A stretch of DNA of 64,000 nt. Origin: Pelagibacterium nitratireducens (GTDB taxonomy: Bacteria > Pseudomonadota > Alphaproteobacteria > Rhizobiales > Devosiaceae). The DNA lies in NCBI RefSeq assembly GCF_037044555.1, contig NZ_CP146275.1, positions 2,460,501 through 2,524,500 of the forward strand. Direction: 5' to 3'. The position numbers and the translations under genes are program-made. This document shows, piece after piece, positions 45,158 to 54,567 of the stretch (its first letter is position 1; the number at the start of each line of letters is the position of its first letter). Below the pieces are notes generated by a model that saw only the letters and a program-made list of their open reading frames with translations, did no database searches and was not told the DNA's origin.

Positions 45158-46006
45158 ATGATCGTACGCTTGATCAAATCCATCGCCATGGCGACTGCGG
45201 TTACGGTTGCCGTTTGTGGGACTCTGTCGGCGCAGATTACAGACGGCCTCGACTTTTCCGAAATCGAGCAATGGCGACTGCGAACGGACAACATCCTTCG
45301 TTTCTGCCAACTCGAGAGCAATCCGACGGCGGCGGTTGACAGTCGGGTCGGGGAGGCCATAGCCCAGCGTCTCTTGCTCAACGCCAGCTTTGCCGTGTTG
45401 GGCGACAATTACGGCATCGGCGGCGAATATGCGGCCCAGGACATATATGTTAATTTGGTCAATGACTGCGACATCATCCTTGGCATGGGAATCGGGGCAG
45501 GTCTTTACCCTCCCGAGTTTACCACCACCCGACCATATGTCGGCTTTGCCTATGTCGGCGTTGCACGAGCCGGTTCGATCTCGAACCTGTCCGAAATTTC
45601 CGAGGCGGCCAGCATTGGAGGGCCCGTCGGTTCATACGGATTTACCGCGTTGACCCGCTATGTTGCGACACTTCCGTCGACGCGGAGACCACGACTTCTG
45701 CCCTACGGCGAAACCAACCTGATGCTAACTCGCTTAAGGGATGAAACGATCGACGCAATGGTCATTTACGGACCAGTACTCGCCGAGAGGCTGAAAAACA
45801 GCTCCGCTCAGGACATTGCCACGTTCGACCTGGCTCCACAGGCGCCGGCAACCGTCAACATCGGTGGTCTCATGCTTTCTGATAACACCTACCTGCGCAC
45901 AACCGTCGACGCGGCCATTGCCTCAATGATCGCAGACGGAACGATCGAGACCATCGTTGCAGATGCGGGCTTCGCCAATTTGCCCTTCTCGGCGGGCGGC
46001 TATTGA
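45158..46006 (+). CDS. Periplasmic binding protein, MxaJ/XoxJ-like, of the PQQ operon
   Basis: A 282-residue exported protein (signal about 1-25) of the family 3 solute-binding type. The segments LNDCDIILGMGIGAG-like VNDCDIILGMGIGA and TTRPYVGFAYVG match MxaJ/XoxJ proteins encoded with quinoprotein dehydrogenases. In methylotrophs XoxJ is thought to help activate or assemble the dehydrogenase and not to serve transport. Two isolated Cys residues lie in the N-terminal half (FCQLE, NDCD). It is 77 bp downstream of the dehydrogenase, after a strong hairpin. Confidence 0.8.
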   Translation: MIVRLIKSIAMATAVTVAVCGTLSAQITDGLDFSEIEQWRLRTDNILRFCQLESNPTAAVDSRVGEAIAQRLLLNASFAVLGDNYGIGGEYAAQDIYVNLVNDCDIILGMGIGAGLYPPEFTTTRPYVGFAYVGVARAGSISNLSEISEAASIGGPVGSYGFTALTRYVATLPSTRRPRLLPYGETNLMLTRLRDETIDAMVIYGPVLAERLKNSSAQDIATFDLAPQAPATVNIGGLMLSDNTYLRTTVDAAIASMIADGTIETIVADAGFANLPFSAGGY

Positions 46007-46039
46007 GGGGCGGCCAGCACAGCTCCCCGCCCCCAATGC

Positions 46040-47416
46040 TCAATACCCGACGGCCTTGGCCGTGCCATTGGTCCGTTGGCCGTGCATTTCCTCGGCAATC
46101 AGGAAGGCCAGCTCGAGTGCCTGGCTGGCGTTGAGGCGCGGGTCGCAATGGGTGTGATAGCGATCCGACAGTGAGGCTTCGGTCACAGCCGATACGCCGC
46201 CGGTGCATTCGGTGACATCGCGGCCTGTCATTTCCACATGCACGCCGCCAGCGATGGTGCCCATTTCCCGGTGAATATCGAAGAACGATTTTACTTCCGA
46301 AAGAATGCGGTCGAATGGACGCGTTTTGTAGCCCGATGATGCCTTTATGACATTGCCATGCATGGGATCACAGCACCAGACGACCGTACGTCCTTCCGAT
46401 TTGACCGTTTCGATAAGACGCGGCAGATGCTCGTCGACCTTGTCCGAGCCAAACCGCGCGATCAGCGTCAGCCGACCGGGCTCGTCCTTGGGATTGAGCA
46501 GGTCCATGAGCCGCTTGAGATCATCCGACGACATGGACGGCCCGCACTTCACCCCGATGGGGTTGTTTATGCCGCGGAAATATTCGGCATGAGCATGGTC
46601 GGGATTGCGGGTTCGATCGCCAATCCAGATCATATGGCCAGACGTGGCGTACCAGTCATTGGTGATGGAATCCCGACGCGTCATGGCCTGCTCATAACCG
46701 AGCAGCAGCGCCTCGTGGGAGGTGAAGAACTTGGTTTCGCGCAGCACAGGCGTGTTTTCCGGGCTCAATCCAAGCGCGCCGAGAAACTCTATCGCATCAT
46801 CGATCTTCTGGGCGACTTCCTCATAGCGCGGAAACCAATTGGAATCCTTGACGAAGCCCATTGTCCACTCGTGCACGCGCGAGAGATTGGCAAAGCCACC
46901 GGCGGAAAAGGCGCGCAACAGATTGAGTGTCGCCGCCGACTGCCGGTAGGCCTCGAGCTGGCGGTTGGGGTCCGGGATGCGCGCTTCAGGGGTAAAGTCG
47001 ATTCCGTTGATGATATCGCCCCTGTATGAGGGCAGTTCCACGCCGTCGATGGTCTCGGTATCGGCCGAACGCGGCTTGGCAAACTGGCCGGCAATTCGGC
47101 CGACCTTGACCACGGGCTTGGATGCACCATGGGTCAGAACCACTGCCATCTGCAGGAAAACGCGGAAGAAATCGCGGATATGGTCCGCGTGGTGCTCGGC
47201 AAAGCTTTCGGCGCAATCGCCGCCCTGCAACAGGAAAGCGCGACCGGCGGCGACATCGGCCAGATTGGCCTTGAGGTCGCGTGCCTCGCCTGCAAAAACC
47301 AAGGGGGGAAACGAGGCGAGCCGGGCCTCGACCGATTCAAGCTCTGTCTGGCTCGGATAGGTCGGGACCTGCAGGATCGGTTTCGTCCTCCAACTGTCAG
47401 GTGTCCACGTGCTCAT
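46040..47416 (-). CDS. aroG: 3-deoxy-7-phosphoheptulonate synthase, class II
   Basis: Plant-type DAHP synthase of 458 residues, first enzyme of the shikimate pathway, condensing phosphoenolpyruvate with erythrose 4-phosphate. Family segments include [55 protein letters not shown] and [15 protein letters not shown], covering the metal and PEP site residues. The start [10 protein letters not shown] fits the family. It is convergent with the PQQ operon and lies downstream of gor on the same strand. The gene symbol is used by family convention; class II enzymes are also called aroF or aroH in some annotations. Confidence 0.95.
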   Translation of the reverse strand: MSTWTPDSWRTKPILQVPTYPSQTELESVEARLASFPPLVFAGEARDLKANLADVAAGRAFLLQGGDCAESFAEHHADHIRDFFRVFLQMAVVLTHGASKPVVKVGRIAGQFAKPRSADTETIDGVELPSYRGDIINGIDFTPEARIPDPNRQLEAYRQSAATLNLLRAFSAGGFANLSRVHEWTMGFVKDSNWFPRYEEVAQKIDDAIEFLGALGLSPENTPVLRETKFFTSHEALLLGYEQAMTRRDSITNDWYATSGHMIWIGDRTRNPDHAHAEYFRGINNPIGVKCGPSMSSDDLKRLMDLLNPKDEPGRLTLIARFGSDKVDEHLPRLIETVKSEGRTVVWCCDPMHGNVIKASSGYKTRPFDRILSEVKSFFDIHREMGTIAGGVHVEMTGRDVTECTGGVSAVTEASLSDRYHTHCDPRLNASQALELAFLIAEEMHGQRTNGTAKAVGY

Positions 47417-47542
47417 CGTTTCACTCGCTTAAAAGATGGTTCGCCTCCCCGAGAAGCCGGGAAGGTGCGGCGGTTTACCAACTACAGCCCCTCATGCCAA
47501 GTATTCTATGGTCGAACACGGCTGACGCGGACACGCGCAGGT

Positions 47543-48922
47543 CTATGGGTTGCGCTTTTCGCCATCGACCATGCGATAGCTGGGGGATTTGAAGGTCACC
47601 AGCTCTTCGGCCGCCGTGGGGTGTACGGCAATGGCGTGGTTGAAATCGGCCATGGTTCCACCCATCCCGAGCGGGATGGCCACCAGCTGGATCATCTCAC
47701 CGGCCCCCGGGCCAAGGATGTGACATCCCAAAATCCGGCCACTATCGGTCTCCGTGATCAGCTTGAGCAGCATTTTTTCCTGTCGGTCCGACAGCGTGTT
47801 CATCATCGGCCGGAAGCGGGCAATGTAGATATCGATCGAACGGTAGTGCTCGGCGGCATCCTGCTCGCTCATCCCCACGGTGCCGATCTCGGGCTCGGAA
47901 AACACCGCGGTGGGGATCAAATGATAGGGCACGGTGGTTGGCGTGTTGTTATAGACCGTCTGGGCGAAAGCAGCGCCCTCGCGGATAGCCACCGGCGTCA
48001 GAGCCGCCCGACCGGTAACGTCCCCGACCGCATAGATGGAGGGCACCGAGGAGCGGGAATATTCGTCCACCACGACCGCTCCGGTCTGGTCGAGTTGCAC
48101 GCCCGCTACCTCAAGGCCGAGGTCGCTCGTATTGGGATGGCGGCCGGTGGCAAACATCACCTTGTCGAAGGTCGCTTCCTCGCCATGCGAGAACGAAACG
48201 CATACGCCCTCCCCGTCCTTGCGCAATTGTGAGATATGGTAGCCGTAGCGAATGCGCACACCGCGTTCCCGCAGCGCGTCCTCAAGGCCATCGCGCACGT
48301 CATGATCAAAGCCGCGCAGGATCTTATCCCGGCGATAGACCAGCGTGGTGTCGACTCCCAGGCCGGAAAAGATCGTCGCAAACTCCACAGCGATATAGCC
48401 GCCCCCTTCGATCAAAATCGTTCTGGGCAGCTTTTCGAGATGGAAGGCTTCATTCGATGTGATGCCCAGGTCGCTGCCTTCGATGTGGGGCTTGAACGGA
48501 GCACCGCCGGTGGCGATCAGAATCCGCTCGGCCTCCAGCTCCTCGCCGGTTGATAGCTTAACCGAATTCGGGCCAGTCACCGTGGCGCGAGCCTTGAAGA
48601 CTTTCACACCAGAACCATCAAGCAGCGTCTCATAGATTTTTTCGAGCCTGCCGATTTCCTTGTCCTTGTTGGCCAGAAGGGTCGGCCAGTCGAACGAGGC
48701 ATCGACGGTCCAGCCAAAGCTCGGGGCCACGTCGAAAAGATCGCCGAAGCGGGATGCGTAAACAAAAAGCTTTTTTGGAACACAGCCACGGATGACGCAG
48801 GTGCCGCCGTAGCGGTATTCCTCGACGATTGCGACCTTGGCTCCCAGCTGCGCGGAAACCCGCGCCGCGCGCACGCCTCCCGAGCCCCCACCGATAACGA
48901 CCAAATCAAACTTCTCGCTCAT
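47543..48922 (-). CDS. gor: Glutathione-disulfide reductase
   Basis: Flavoprotein disulfide reductase of 459 residues. FAD-binding GGGSGGVRAARVSAQLG is followed by the redox disulfide in GGTCVIRGCVPKKL. The NADPH-domain GGGYIAVEFATIFSGLG, FAD-contact IYAVGDVTGR and the C-terminal catalytic His-Glu in HPTAAEELVT are intact. It regenerates reduced glutathione with NADPH. The ATG at 48922 gives the canonical N-terminus; the frame continues upstream without support. The next gene upstream is a DUF2059 protein; glutathione-related proteins (GST, GFA, Blh-like) recur in the window. Confidence 0.95.
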   Translation of the reverse strand: MSEKFDLVVIGGGSGGVRAARVSAQLGAKVAIVEEYRYGGTCVIRGCVPKKLFVYASRFGDLFDVAPSFGWTVDASFDWPTLLANKDKEIGRLEKIYETLLDGSGVKVFKARATVTGPNSVKLSTGEELEAERILIATGGAPFKPHIEGSDLGITSNEAFHLEKLPRTILIEGGGYIAVEFATIFSGLGVDTTLVYRRDKILRGFDHDVRDGLEDALRERGVRIRYGYHISQLRKDGEGVCVSFSHGEEATFDKVMFATGRHPNTSDLGLEVAGVQLDQTGAVVVDEYSRSSVPSIYAVGDVTGRAALTPVAIREGAAFAQTVYNNTPTTVPYHLIPTAVFSEPEIGTVGMSEQDAAEHYRSIDIYIARFRPMMNTLSDRQEKMLLKLITETDSGRILGCHILGPGAGEMIQLVAIPLGMGGTMADFNHAIAVHPTAAEELVTFKSPSYRMVDGEKRNP

Positions 48923-48979
48923 GGGGACCCCGCGCCGCTGCTGTGTTTCGAGGAAACGATATAGGCGTCCGTAGCGTAC

Positions 48980-49008
48980 AAAAAAACCCCCGTCCTGTTG
49001 GACGGGGG
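48980..49008 (-). terminator. Rho-independent terminator of the DUF2059 gene
   Basis: On the minus strand CCCCCGTCC (49008-49000) pairs with GGACGGGGG (48995-48987) over a 4-base loop and is followed by seven T residues. It lies 27 bp beyond the stop at 49035 and separates this gene from gor. Confidence 0.9.
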
Positions 49009-49034
49009 CTAAACCAACCGTGAAGAGCCAGACC

Positions 49035-49598
49035 TTATTGCGGCGCAGCTTCCTCTTCTTCGGGGGCGGGCGCTTCGACCTCGGGGGCATTGTATCCCTG
49101 GTTGCGCAGTTCAGTGCGCACACGCGAGAGGAACTCGTTGCCCGTGTTGCGGCTCCACACACCCAGTGCCAGTTGAAGATCCTCGTTGATGCCCGCATTC
49201 TGGCTCAGCAGCTTCTGGCCGACCGGCGTTTCATAAAAGCTCACAATCTCTTCGAGCTCTTCGAGCGAAAAGCGGATGGCATAGATGCGCGCGAACTGAT
49301 TGTAGAGCGGATCGCGATTAACGAGATAGCCGTCATACACTGTCTGCAGCGCATTGATCAGCGGATCACGCAATGACGGGTCTTCCTGAATCATCAGGCG
49401 CATGACCCGCAAGCCCATCTCGACGAGGGTGCGTTCATAGAGCTGCGCGGAATCGGTCATGTCCACATATTCGCGCGCCTTTGCGAGATGCTCGGGTGAA
49501 ATTTCCTGTTGCGCATGGGCAGGAGCTGCCGCCACCAGTGCGGTGCCGGACAGAATAAGCGCCGCAGCGAGCCGGCGCAGAGTGGGCAGGAAAGTCAT
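49035..49598 (-). CDS. DUF2059 periplasmic protein
   Basis: Exported protein of 187 residues with a signal peptide (about 1-29, ending APAHA) and a helical DUF2059 domain; the segment YAIRFSLEELEEIVSFYETPVGQKLL is split around position 115-140 and is the family hallmark. The last 20 residues are Glu/Ala/Pro-rich. Function unknown. Its stop is followed by a strong terminator, and it lies 28 bp downstream of rpiA, so the two are probably co-transcribed. Confidence 0.88.
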   Translation of the reverse strand: MTFLPTLRRLAAALILSGTALVAAAPAHAQQEISPEHLAKAREYVDMTDSAQLYERTLVEMGLRVMRLMIQEDPSLRDPLINALQTVYDGYLVNRDPLYNQFARIYAIRFSLEELEEIVSFYETPVGQKLLSQNAGINEDLQLALGVWSRNTGNEFLSRVRTELRNQGYNAPEVEAPAPEEEEAAPQ

Positions 49599-49626
49599 TG
49601 TGCGTACGGTCCCTTACGAAAACGGG

Positions 49627-50331
49627 TTATGATTTCACATGCTCGGAGAGCTTGATCGTCCCCCCGGGCGTAGCAAGATAGGCGTCGGAACACAAATCGA
49701 TGAACAGCCCGTGCTGGACGACACCGGGAATTTCGAGCAGTGCCAAAGAGAGAGCTTTTGCGTCCGAAATACGGCCAAAAGATGCGTCCACGATATAGTG
49801 GCCACCATCGGTCACAAAGGTCTCACCGTCGGCTCTTTTCCGCAATGTCTTTCCACCCTGAGCGCCGAACCGGGCCATCACGCCAGCGATCGCCCTTTCG
49901 GTCGCGGCAAGGCCGAAAAGATTGACCTCGATCGGCAGGGCGTATGCGCCCAGCGTATCGACGAGCTTGGTTTCATCGGCAATCACGATCATGCGCGCCG
50001 AGGCCGCTGCCACGATCTTTTCGCGCAGCAACGCTCCGCCACCGCCCTTGATGAGCTGGAAGTTCCGGTCGATCTCGTCGGCGCCATCAATCGTAACATC
50101 AAGACGGTCGATATCGTCGAGCGTGGTCAGAGCAATGTCGAGTCCGCGCGCCTGCGCCGCGGTCACCTCCGATGTCGGCACGCAGATGCACTCAAATCCC
50201 TTTGCCACTTCCGCGCCGAGCAGATCGACAAAATGTTTGGCCGTCGAGCCCGTGCCGAGCCCGATCCGCATGCCCGAACGGATTTCGGACATGGCCGCCT
50301 GGGCCGCCTTGCGCTTGAGGTCTTCACTCAC
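49627..50331 (-). CDS. rpiA: Ribose-5-phosphate isomerase A
   Basis: A 234-residue RpiA that interconverts ribose 5-phosphate and ribulose 5-phosphate. Motifs: [26 protein letters not shown], and [16 protein letters not shown] holding the catalytic Glu. The predicted start is GTG 50331 with GGGAG eleven bases upstream; the frame extends to 50394, but the shorter protein ([12 protein letters not shown]) matches the family N-terminus. It is divergent from moaA and precedes the DUF2059 gene. Confidence 0.95.
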   Translation of the reverse strand: MSEDLKRKAAQAAMSEIRSGMRIGLGTGSTAKHFVDLLGAEVAKGFECICVPTSEVTAAQARGLDIALTTLDDIDRLDVTIDGADEIDRNFQLIKGGGGALLREKIVAAASARMIVIADETKLVDTLGAYALPIEVNLFGLAATERAIAGVMARFGAQGGKTLRKRADGETFVTDGGHYIVDASFGRISDAKALSLALLEIPGVVQHGLFIDLCSDAYLATPGGTIKLSEHVKS

Positions 50332-50464
50332 GTTCTGAAATCTCCCGGTTTTGCCTCTAGAACGGCAGTTCGAGGCGCCTGTCAACGCTACCAAGGTCGA
50401 TGCAGGTCATATCGGATGCGAAACTCGGGTTTTCGCTCCATGCAATAGGGCCTATATTCTTGCG

Positions 50465-51478
50465 ATGACCAATCACGTACCCCAGCGCCCGCTCGTCGAC
50501 AGTTTTGGCAGACACGTCACCTATCTCAGAGTTTCGGTGACGGACCGCTGCGATTTTCGCTGCACCTATTGCATGGGCGAAGACATGGTTTTCCTGCCCA
50601 AGAGCGAGGTGCTCAGCTTCGAGGAAATCCAGGAGGTTATCGGCGCATTTGTCAGACGCGGTGTTCGCAAGGTCCGACTGACGGGCGGAGAGCCGTTGGT
50701 TCGCCGTGACATTATCAAACTCATCGAAGCGCTTTCGGAAAGCCATCTGGCGCAAGGCGAACTCGACGAGTTGACGCTAACGACCAATGGCAGCCAGCTC
50801 GCACAGCATGCCGGGCGCCTGGCGGAGTTGGGCATTCGCCGGGTCAATGTCTCGCTCGATACGCTTGATGGCGAAAAGTTTGCGGCGATAACCCGGCGCG
50901 GACGCTTGCCCCAGGTTCTTGACGGCATCTATGCGGCGCGTGATGCGGGCCTGTCGGTCAAGCTCAACATGGTGGCGATCAAGAGCGTCAACGAAGACGA
51001 AATCCTGCCCATGCTCGAGTGGGCCCATTCCGAAGGGTTCGAATTGACCCTGATCGAAGAAATGCCGCTCGGCGATGTTGCCTTCGAGCGTGCCGACACT
51101 CACCTGTCGCTGCGCACGGTTCGCGACAGACTTGCCGAGCGCTTCACGCTCACGCCTATTGCCAAGCGCACCGGCGGACCGGCCCGCTACATGCGGGTGG
51201 AGCAGACCGGCGGCACCATAGGGTTCATTACTCCGCTGAGCCACAATTTCTGCGAAAGCTGCAATCGGGTGCGACTGACCTGCACCGGGCAACTTTACAT
51301 GTGCCTTGGACAGGACGATCGGGTCGATCTGCGCGCGGCGCTGCGCGAGGGCGGCCCGGACGGGCTCGATGCCGCGCTTGATCGCGCGATGATCCTCAAG
51401 CCCAAAGGCCATGACTTCGTGATCGAGCGCCGCTCTGCCCCGGCCGTCGGCCGGCACATGTCGGTGACGGGCGGCTAG
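50465..51478 (+). CDS. moaA: GTP 3',8-cyclase (molybdenum cofactor synthesis)
   Basis: Radical SAM enzyme of 337 residues that, with MoaC, makes cyclic pyranopterin monophosphate. The N-terminal cluster motif is CDFRCTYC; the C-terminal second cluster is bound by CESC and a Cys 14 residues on (NRVRLTCTG). The last two residues are Gly-Gly, needed by MoaA for activity. [11 protein letters not shown] is the SAM-binding GGEP region. The ATG at 50465 has no strong ribosome site. Its 3' end overlaps the convergent Lrp-type gene by 4 bp. Other moa genes are not in the window. Confidence 0.95.
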   Translation: MTNHVPQRPLVDSFGRHVTYLRVSVTDRCDFRCTYCMGEDMVFLPKSEVLSFEEIQEVIGAFVRRGVRKVRLTGGEPLVRRDIIKLIEALSESHLAQGELDELTLTTNGSQLAQHAGRLAELGIRRVNVSLDTLDGEKFAAITRRGRLPQVLDGIYAARDAGLSVKLNMVAIKSVNEDEILPMLEWAHSEGFELTLIEEMPLGDVAFERADTHLSLRTVRDRLAERFTLTPIAKRTGGPARYMRVEQTGGTIGFITPLSHNFCESCNRVRLTCTGQLYMCLGQDDRVDLRAALREGGPDGLDAALDRAMILKPKGHDFVIERRSAPAVGRHMSVTGG

Positions 51479-51951
51479 TCCCCCACGACCGCGAACTCGA
51501 GCGGCAGGGCCGTCGTATATTTGATCTGCTCCATGGCAAAAGACGAGCTGACGTCGGACAGCGCGATTTTGGAGATCAGCTTTTTATAAAAGATGTCATA
51601 GGCCTGAATGGACGGTACGACCACGCGCAGCAGATAATCGACGTCCCCGCTCATGCGGTAGAACTCGACGACTTCGGTAAAATCCTCGACGACGGCGGCA
51701 AACTTGCGCAACCACGCATCGTTGTGCTCGTTTGTCTTGACGGCCACAAACACTGTTACGCCCGCGTTGACCTTTTCGGGATCGAGCACGGCGACGCGGC
51801 GCTTGATGACCCCTTCTTCCTCCATTTTCTGGATGCGGCGCCAGCATGGTGTGGTGGACAAACCGACCTTTCGGCCGATTTCCGCCACTGGCATCGTGGC
51901 ATCCTTTTGCAAAAGCTGGAGAATTTTGCGGTCGAGTTTGTCGAGCGCCAT
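51475..51951 (-). CDS. Lrp/AsnC-family transcriptional regulator
   Basis: Regulator of 158 residues: an N-terminal helix-turn-helix (about 1-60, [33 protein letters not shown]) and a C-terminal RAM ligand-binding domain (about 70-150, [14 protein letters not shown]). ATG 51951 follows AGGGG; the frame extends to 51999 without support. Such proteins form octamers and respond to amino acids, usually controlling their own gene plus amino-acid metabolism. A perfect dyad lies 39 bp upstream. The targets cannot be read here. Confidence 0.92.
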   Translation of the reverse strand: MALDKLDRKILQLLQKDATMPVAEIGRKVGLSTTPCWRRIQKMEEEGVIKRRVAVLDPEKVNAGVTVFVAVKTNEHNDAWLRKFAAVVEDFTEVVEFYRMSGDVDYLLRVVVPSIQAYDIFYKKLISKIALSDVSSSFAMEQIKYTTALPLEFAVVGD

Positions 51952-51989
51952 GAAAGCCCCTGAAATAGTATTCTTATAATCAACGAAAA

Positions 51990-52007
51990 TTTCCAGCATT
52001 CTGGAAA
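51990..52007 (-). promoter_or_regulatory. Dyad upstream of the Lrp-type regulator gene
   Basis: TTTCCAG-N4-CTGGAAA is a perfect 7-bp inverted repeat about 39 bp before the start codon, just upstream of AT-rich -10-like sequences (TATAAG, TACTAT). This is where an autoregulatory Lrp/AsnC site is expected. The rest of the region, 52008-52277, holds the histidine kinase promoter; I see no gene in it. Confidence 0.45.
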
Positions 52008-52277
52008 ATCGTCCGCCTCAGCGCGACATTTGACGTGCCGGCATTGCCCATGTCAAGGCAAACAACCCCCGGGGCTCAGCCATCGGCCCGTCCGTCCTCA
52101 TACCCTCGAACCGGCCAGTCAGCGGGGCTCCGGTCAACTATGGTGAAAATTGCGTCTAACTGGGTGGTGCAGTTCAACGTCCTGTTAACCACGCGTAGCT
52201 TAGCGTTGAGTCTCGCGTACAGGTTAGTCCGGTTTATGCTGACCTGATGAGTAGTTGAGTAGCGTAACGAGAGTTCG

Positions 52278-53801
52278 ATGGCGTCCAGCCAGCCTAACCG
52301 TGCAACCGAAGCGCCGCGTCGGGGAGAATCGCGCCGTACGGTTCAGCGTGCCGTCCTCGATGCACGCCAGAAGTTGACCTCAAGTTCAGGCACGCGGGCC
52401 ACTTTCGATTATGAGTTGCTGGCCGAATATGCCAACGCCCGGCTAACGAGCCTCCTTCCCACACTGGTGCTGTTGAGCATCCTCTCGCTCGCCGCAATCT
52501 TGTGGATCGATCCGATCATCGCCGCGCTCTGGGCCAGCGTCGTCGGCGTTGCCAATCTCGGTATCGCCATGATCTGCCGGCGGTTCCGAAAGCAAGGCTC
52601 GTCCAAGTTCAATCCCCGCCGTTGGACGCAGACCTTCATCATCGCCGAAACGATCACCGGTCTGTCCTGGGCCACGCTGCCGGTCCTCACCATCAGCGGC
52701 GGCGGGCAGGATATCCAGATCATCATCTTTGCCATGCTGCTGGTCGGAGTCGCTGCAAACGCCGTTGCAACGCGCACCCTGCCCAGCGCCACCCTGGTGA
52801 CCACGTTCCCCGGAACCGTGAGTGTGGCCGCCATGCTCATCTGGAGCGGCGGCACGCTCAATTATGCGATGTCGGTTGTTGCCATCGGGGCGTTCTTCTT
52901 TTTTCTGTTTCTCACCCGCCAGCTCTACAAGTCCGAAATCGGCAATCTTGAACATCAATGGGAAAAAGATGCTCTGATCCTCGAGCTTGAGGAAGCGCGC
53001 ACGATGTCGGATGAAGCCCGTCGGCATGCCGAGCAGGCCAATATTGCCAAGTCGCGCTTCCTTGCCACCATGAGCCACGAGTTGCGCACGCCGCTCAACG
53101 CCATCATCGGATTTTCCGAGGTGCTGAAATCGGAACTGCTGGGAGCTCACGCAGTGCCCCAATACAAGGAGTATGCCGGCGATATTCACGCCAGCGGGCA
53201 GCATCTTTTGACCCTCATCAACGAATTGCTCGACCTGTCGCGGATTGAAGCGGGGAAATACGAGCTCAACGAAGAGGGCATCTCGCTTGCCGATATTTCC
53301 GACGATTGCCGCCGCATGCTCGAAATCCGGGCCCGTTCCAAGAATGTCGATCTTCAGTTCGAGGCTGGCGATTCGCTGCCTAAGATCTGGGGCGACGAGC
53401 GCGCCGTGCGTCAGGTGGTCCTCAACCTTCTCTCGAACGCCATCAAGTTCACTCCACAATCGGGTAAGATCGTTCTGACCGTGGGGCGGTCGACAGATGG
53501 CGGGCAATTCATCTCCGTGGTCGACAACGGCCCCGGAATTCCCGAAGAGGAAATCGAAACCGTCTTGTCGTCTTTCGGTCAGGGATCGCTGGCGCAAAAG
53601 ACCGCCGAGCAAGGGGCCGGCCTCGGTTTGCCCATCGTCCAGAAGATCATGGACCTTCATCAGGGACGGTTCGATCTGTTCTCCAAGCTGCGCTTCGGCA
53701 CCGAAGTGATCGCCACCTTCCCCCGAGCCCGCGTCATGGAAGGCATCGCGCCTGTGGTCGAGCAGCGCAACAGGCTTGAGATCTACTCGGAAGCTTCCTA
53801 G
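52278..53801 (+). CDS. Membrane sensor histidine kinase
   Basis: A 507-residue kinase with six or so membrane helices (about 60-215), a short coiled linker, a HisKA domain with His267 in ATMSHELRTPLNAIIGFSEVL, and a HATPase domain with NLLSNAIKF, VDNGPGIP and GAGLGLPIVQKIM. Receiver and PAS domains are absent. The kinase core resembles the PdhS/DivJ-PleC group of cell-cycle kinases in Hyphomicrobiales, but that placement needs phylogeny. No response regulator is adjacent. Its last 4 bp overlap the convergent GST gene. Confidence 0.88.
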   Translation: MASSQPNRATEAPRRGESRRTVQRAVLDARQKLTSSSGTRATFDYELLAEYANARLTSLLPTLVLLSILSLAAILWIDPIIAALWASVVGVANLGIAMICRRFRKQGSSKFNPRRWTQTFIIAETITGLSWATLPVLTISGGGQDIQIIIFAMLLVGVAANAVATRTLPSATLVTTFPGTVSVAAMLIWSGGTLNYAMSVVAIGAFFFFLFLTRQLYKSEIGNLEHQWEKDALILELEEARTMSDEARRHAEQANIAKSRFLATMSHELRTPLNAIIGFSEVLKSELLGAHAVPQYKEYAGDIHASGQHLLTLINELLDLSRIEAGKYELNEEGISLADISDDCRRMLEIRARSKNVDLQFEAGDSLPKIWGDERAVRQVVLNLLSNAIKFTPQSGKIVLTVGRSTDGGQFISVVDNGPGIPEEEIETVLSSFGQGSLAQKTAEQGAGLGLPIVQKIMDLHQGRFDLFSKLRFGTEVIATFPRARVMEGIAPVVEQRNRLEIYSEAS

Positions 53802-54481
53802 ACCGCCCGCAAGTCCTCGATCAGAGCACCGGCCAGGCCGATTTCGGCGTCGTGAGGTTCATCGCGGATTGTCTCGGCCAGCCCTGCTTCATACCATTCC
53901 TTCATTGCGGGCAACTCCAGAAGTCGTTCGCAATAGGCCAGCGACGTATCGCTGAGCTTGAGATCATAGGTCTGGACGCGGAAAGCGACCGGGCAAAAGA
54001 ACGCATCGACCGCTGTAAATGTCTCGCCAGCGAGAAACGGTCCGCCGAAACGTGAAAGGCCCTCGCTCCAGAGTTCGTCCATCCGGTCGAGATTGGTCTG
54101 CAGCGCACCGTTGATCTCGTGCATGCGCACCCTGACACCCACATTCATCCCGCATATATTGCGTAGGGTGGCAAAGCCCGAATGCATCTCGGCCGCTGCC
54201 GAGCGCGCCCACGCGCGCGCCGCCCGATCCCCCGGCCAAACCTGGGAATAATCTTCGGCGACATATTCGGTGATCGCCAGCGAATCCCAGACCGTCAAAT
54301 CACCATCCACGAGGCACGGCACGAGACCGGTCGGGGAAAATTTGCGGAATTCCTCATAGCTGGAGGCCTGGAGAAAGGGCACGAAGCGCTCATCGAAATC
54401 GATCCCGAGCGTTTTGAGCAGAACCCAGGGCCGCAGCGACCAGGAGGAATAATTCTTGTTGGCTATATAAAGCGCGTACAT
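53798..54481 (-). CDS. Glutathione S-transferase-family protein
   Basis: A 227-residue GST with an N-terminal thioredoxin-like domain (about 1-78: YIANKNYSSWSLRPWVLLK, then the cis-proline region PTGLVPCLVDGDL and the glutathione contact DSLAITEYVAE) and a C-terminal helical domain (about 90-205). The Ser in SSWS is a candidate catalytic residue as in zeta-like and beta-like classes. The likely role is conjugation or isomerisation of electrophiles; the substrate is unknown. It is the only gene on this strand in its immediate neighbourhood. Confidence 0.88.
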   Translation of the reverse strand: MYALYIANKNYSSWSLRPWVLLKTLGIDFDERFVPFLQASSYEEFRKFSPTGLVPCLVDGDLTVWDSLAITEYVAEDYSQVWPGDRAARAWARSAAAEMHSGFATLRNICGMNVGVRVRMHEINGALQTNLDRMDELWSEGLSRFGGPFLAGETFTAVDAFFCPVAFRVQTYDLKLSDTSLAYCERLLELPAMKEWYEAGLAETIRDEPHDAEIGLAGALIEDLRAV

Positions 54482-54567
54482 GGCATTTCTCCGTCAGAAT
54501 GGCCATCACTTATCGGGTTACGCACCAGCACAAAAAGCACCAGTCGAAGAGGATTTCGCAGTTCCGC

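Noticed and set aside
46007-46033. Terminator between the XoxJ-like gene and the DAHP synthase gene
   Set aside because: Only a 6-bp stem with a 15-base loop and no T-run; not strong enough to call.
52141-52277. CtrA-type box upstream of the histidine kinase (GTTAACCAC)
   Set aside because: Only one half-site is present; the second TTAA at the correct spacing is missing.
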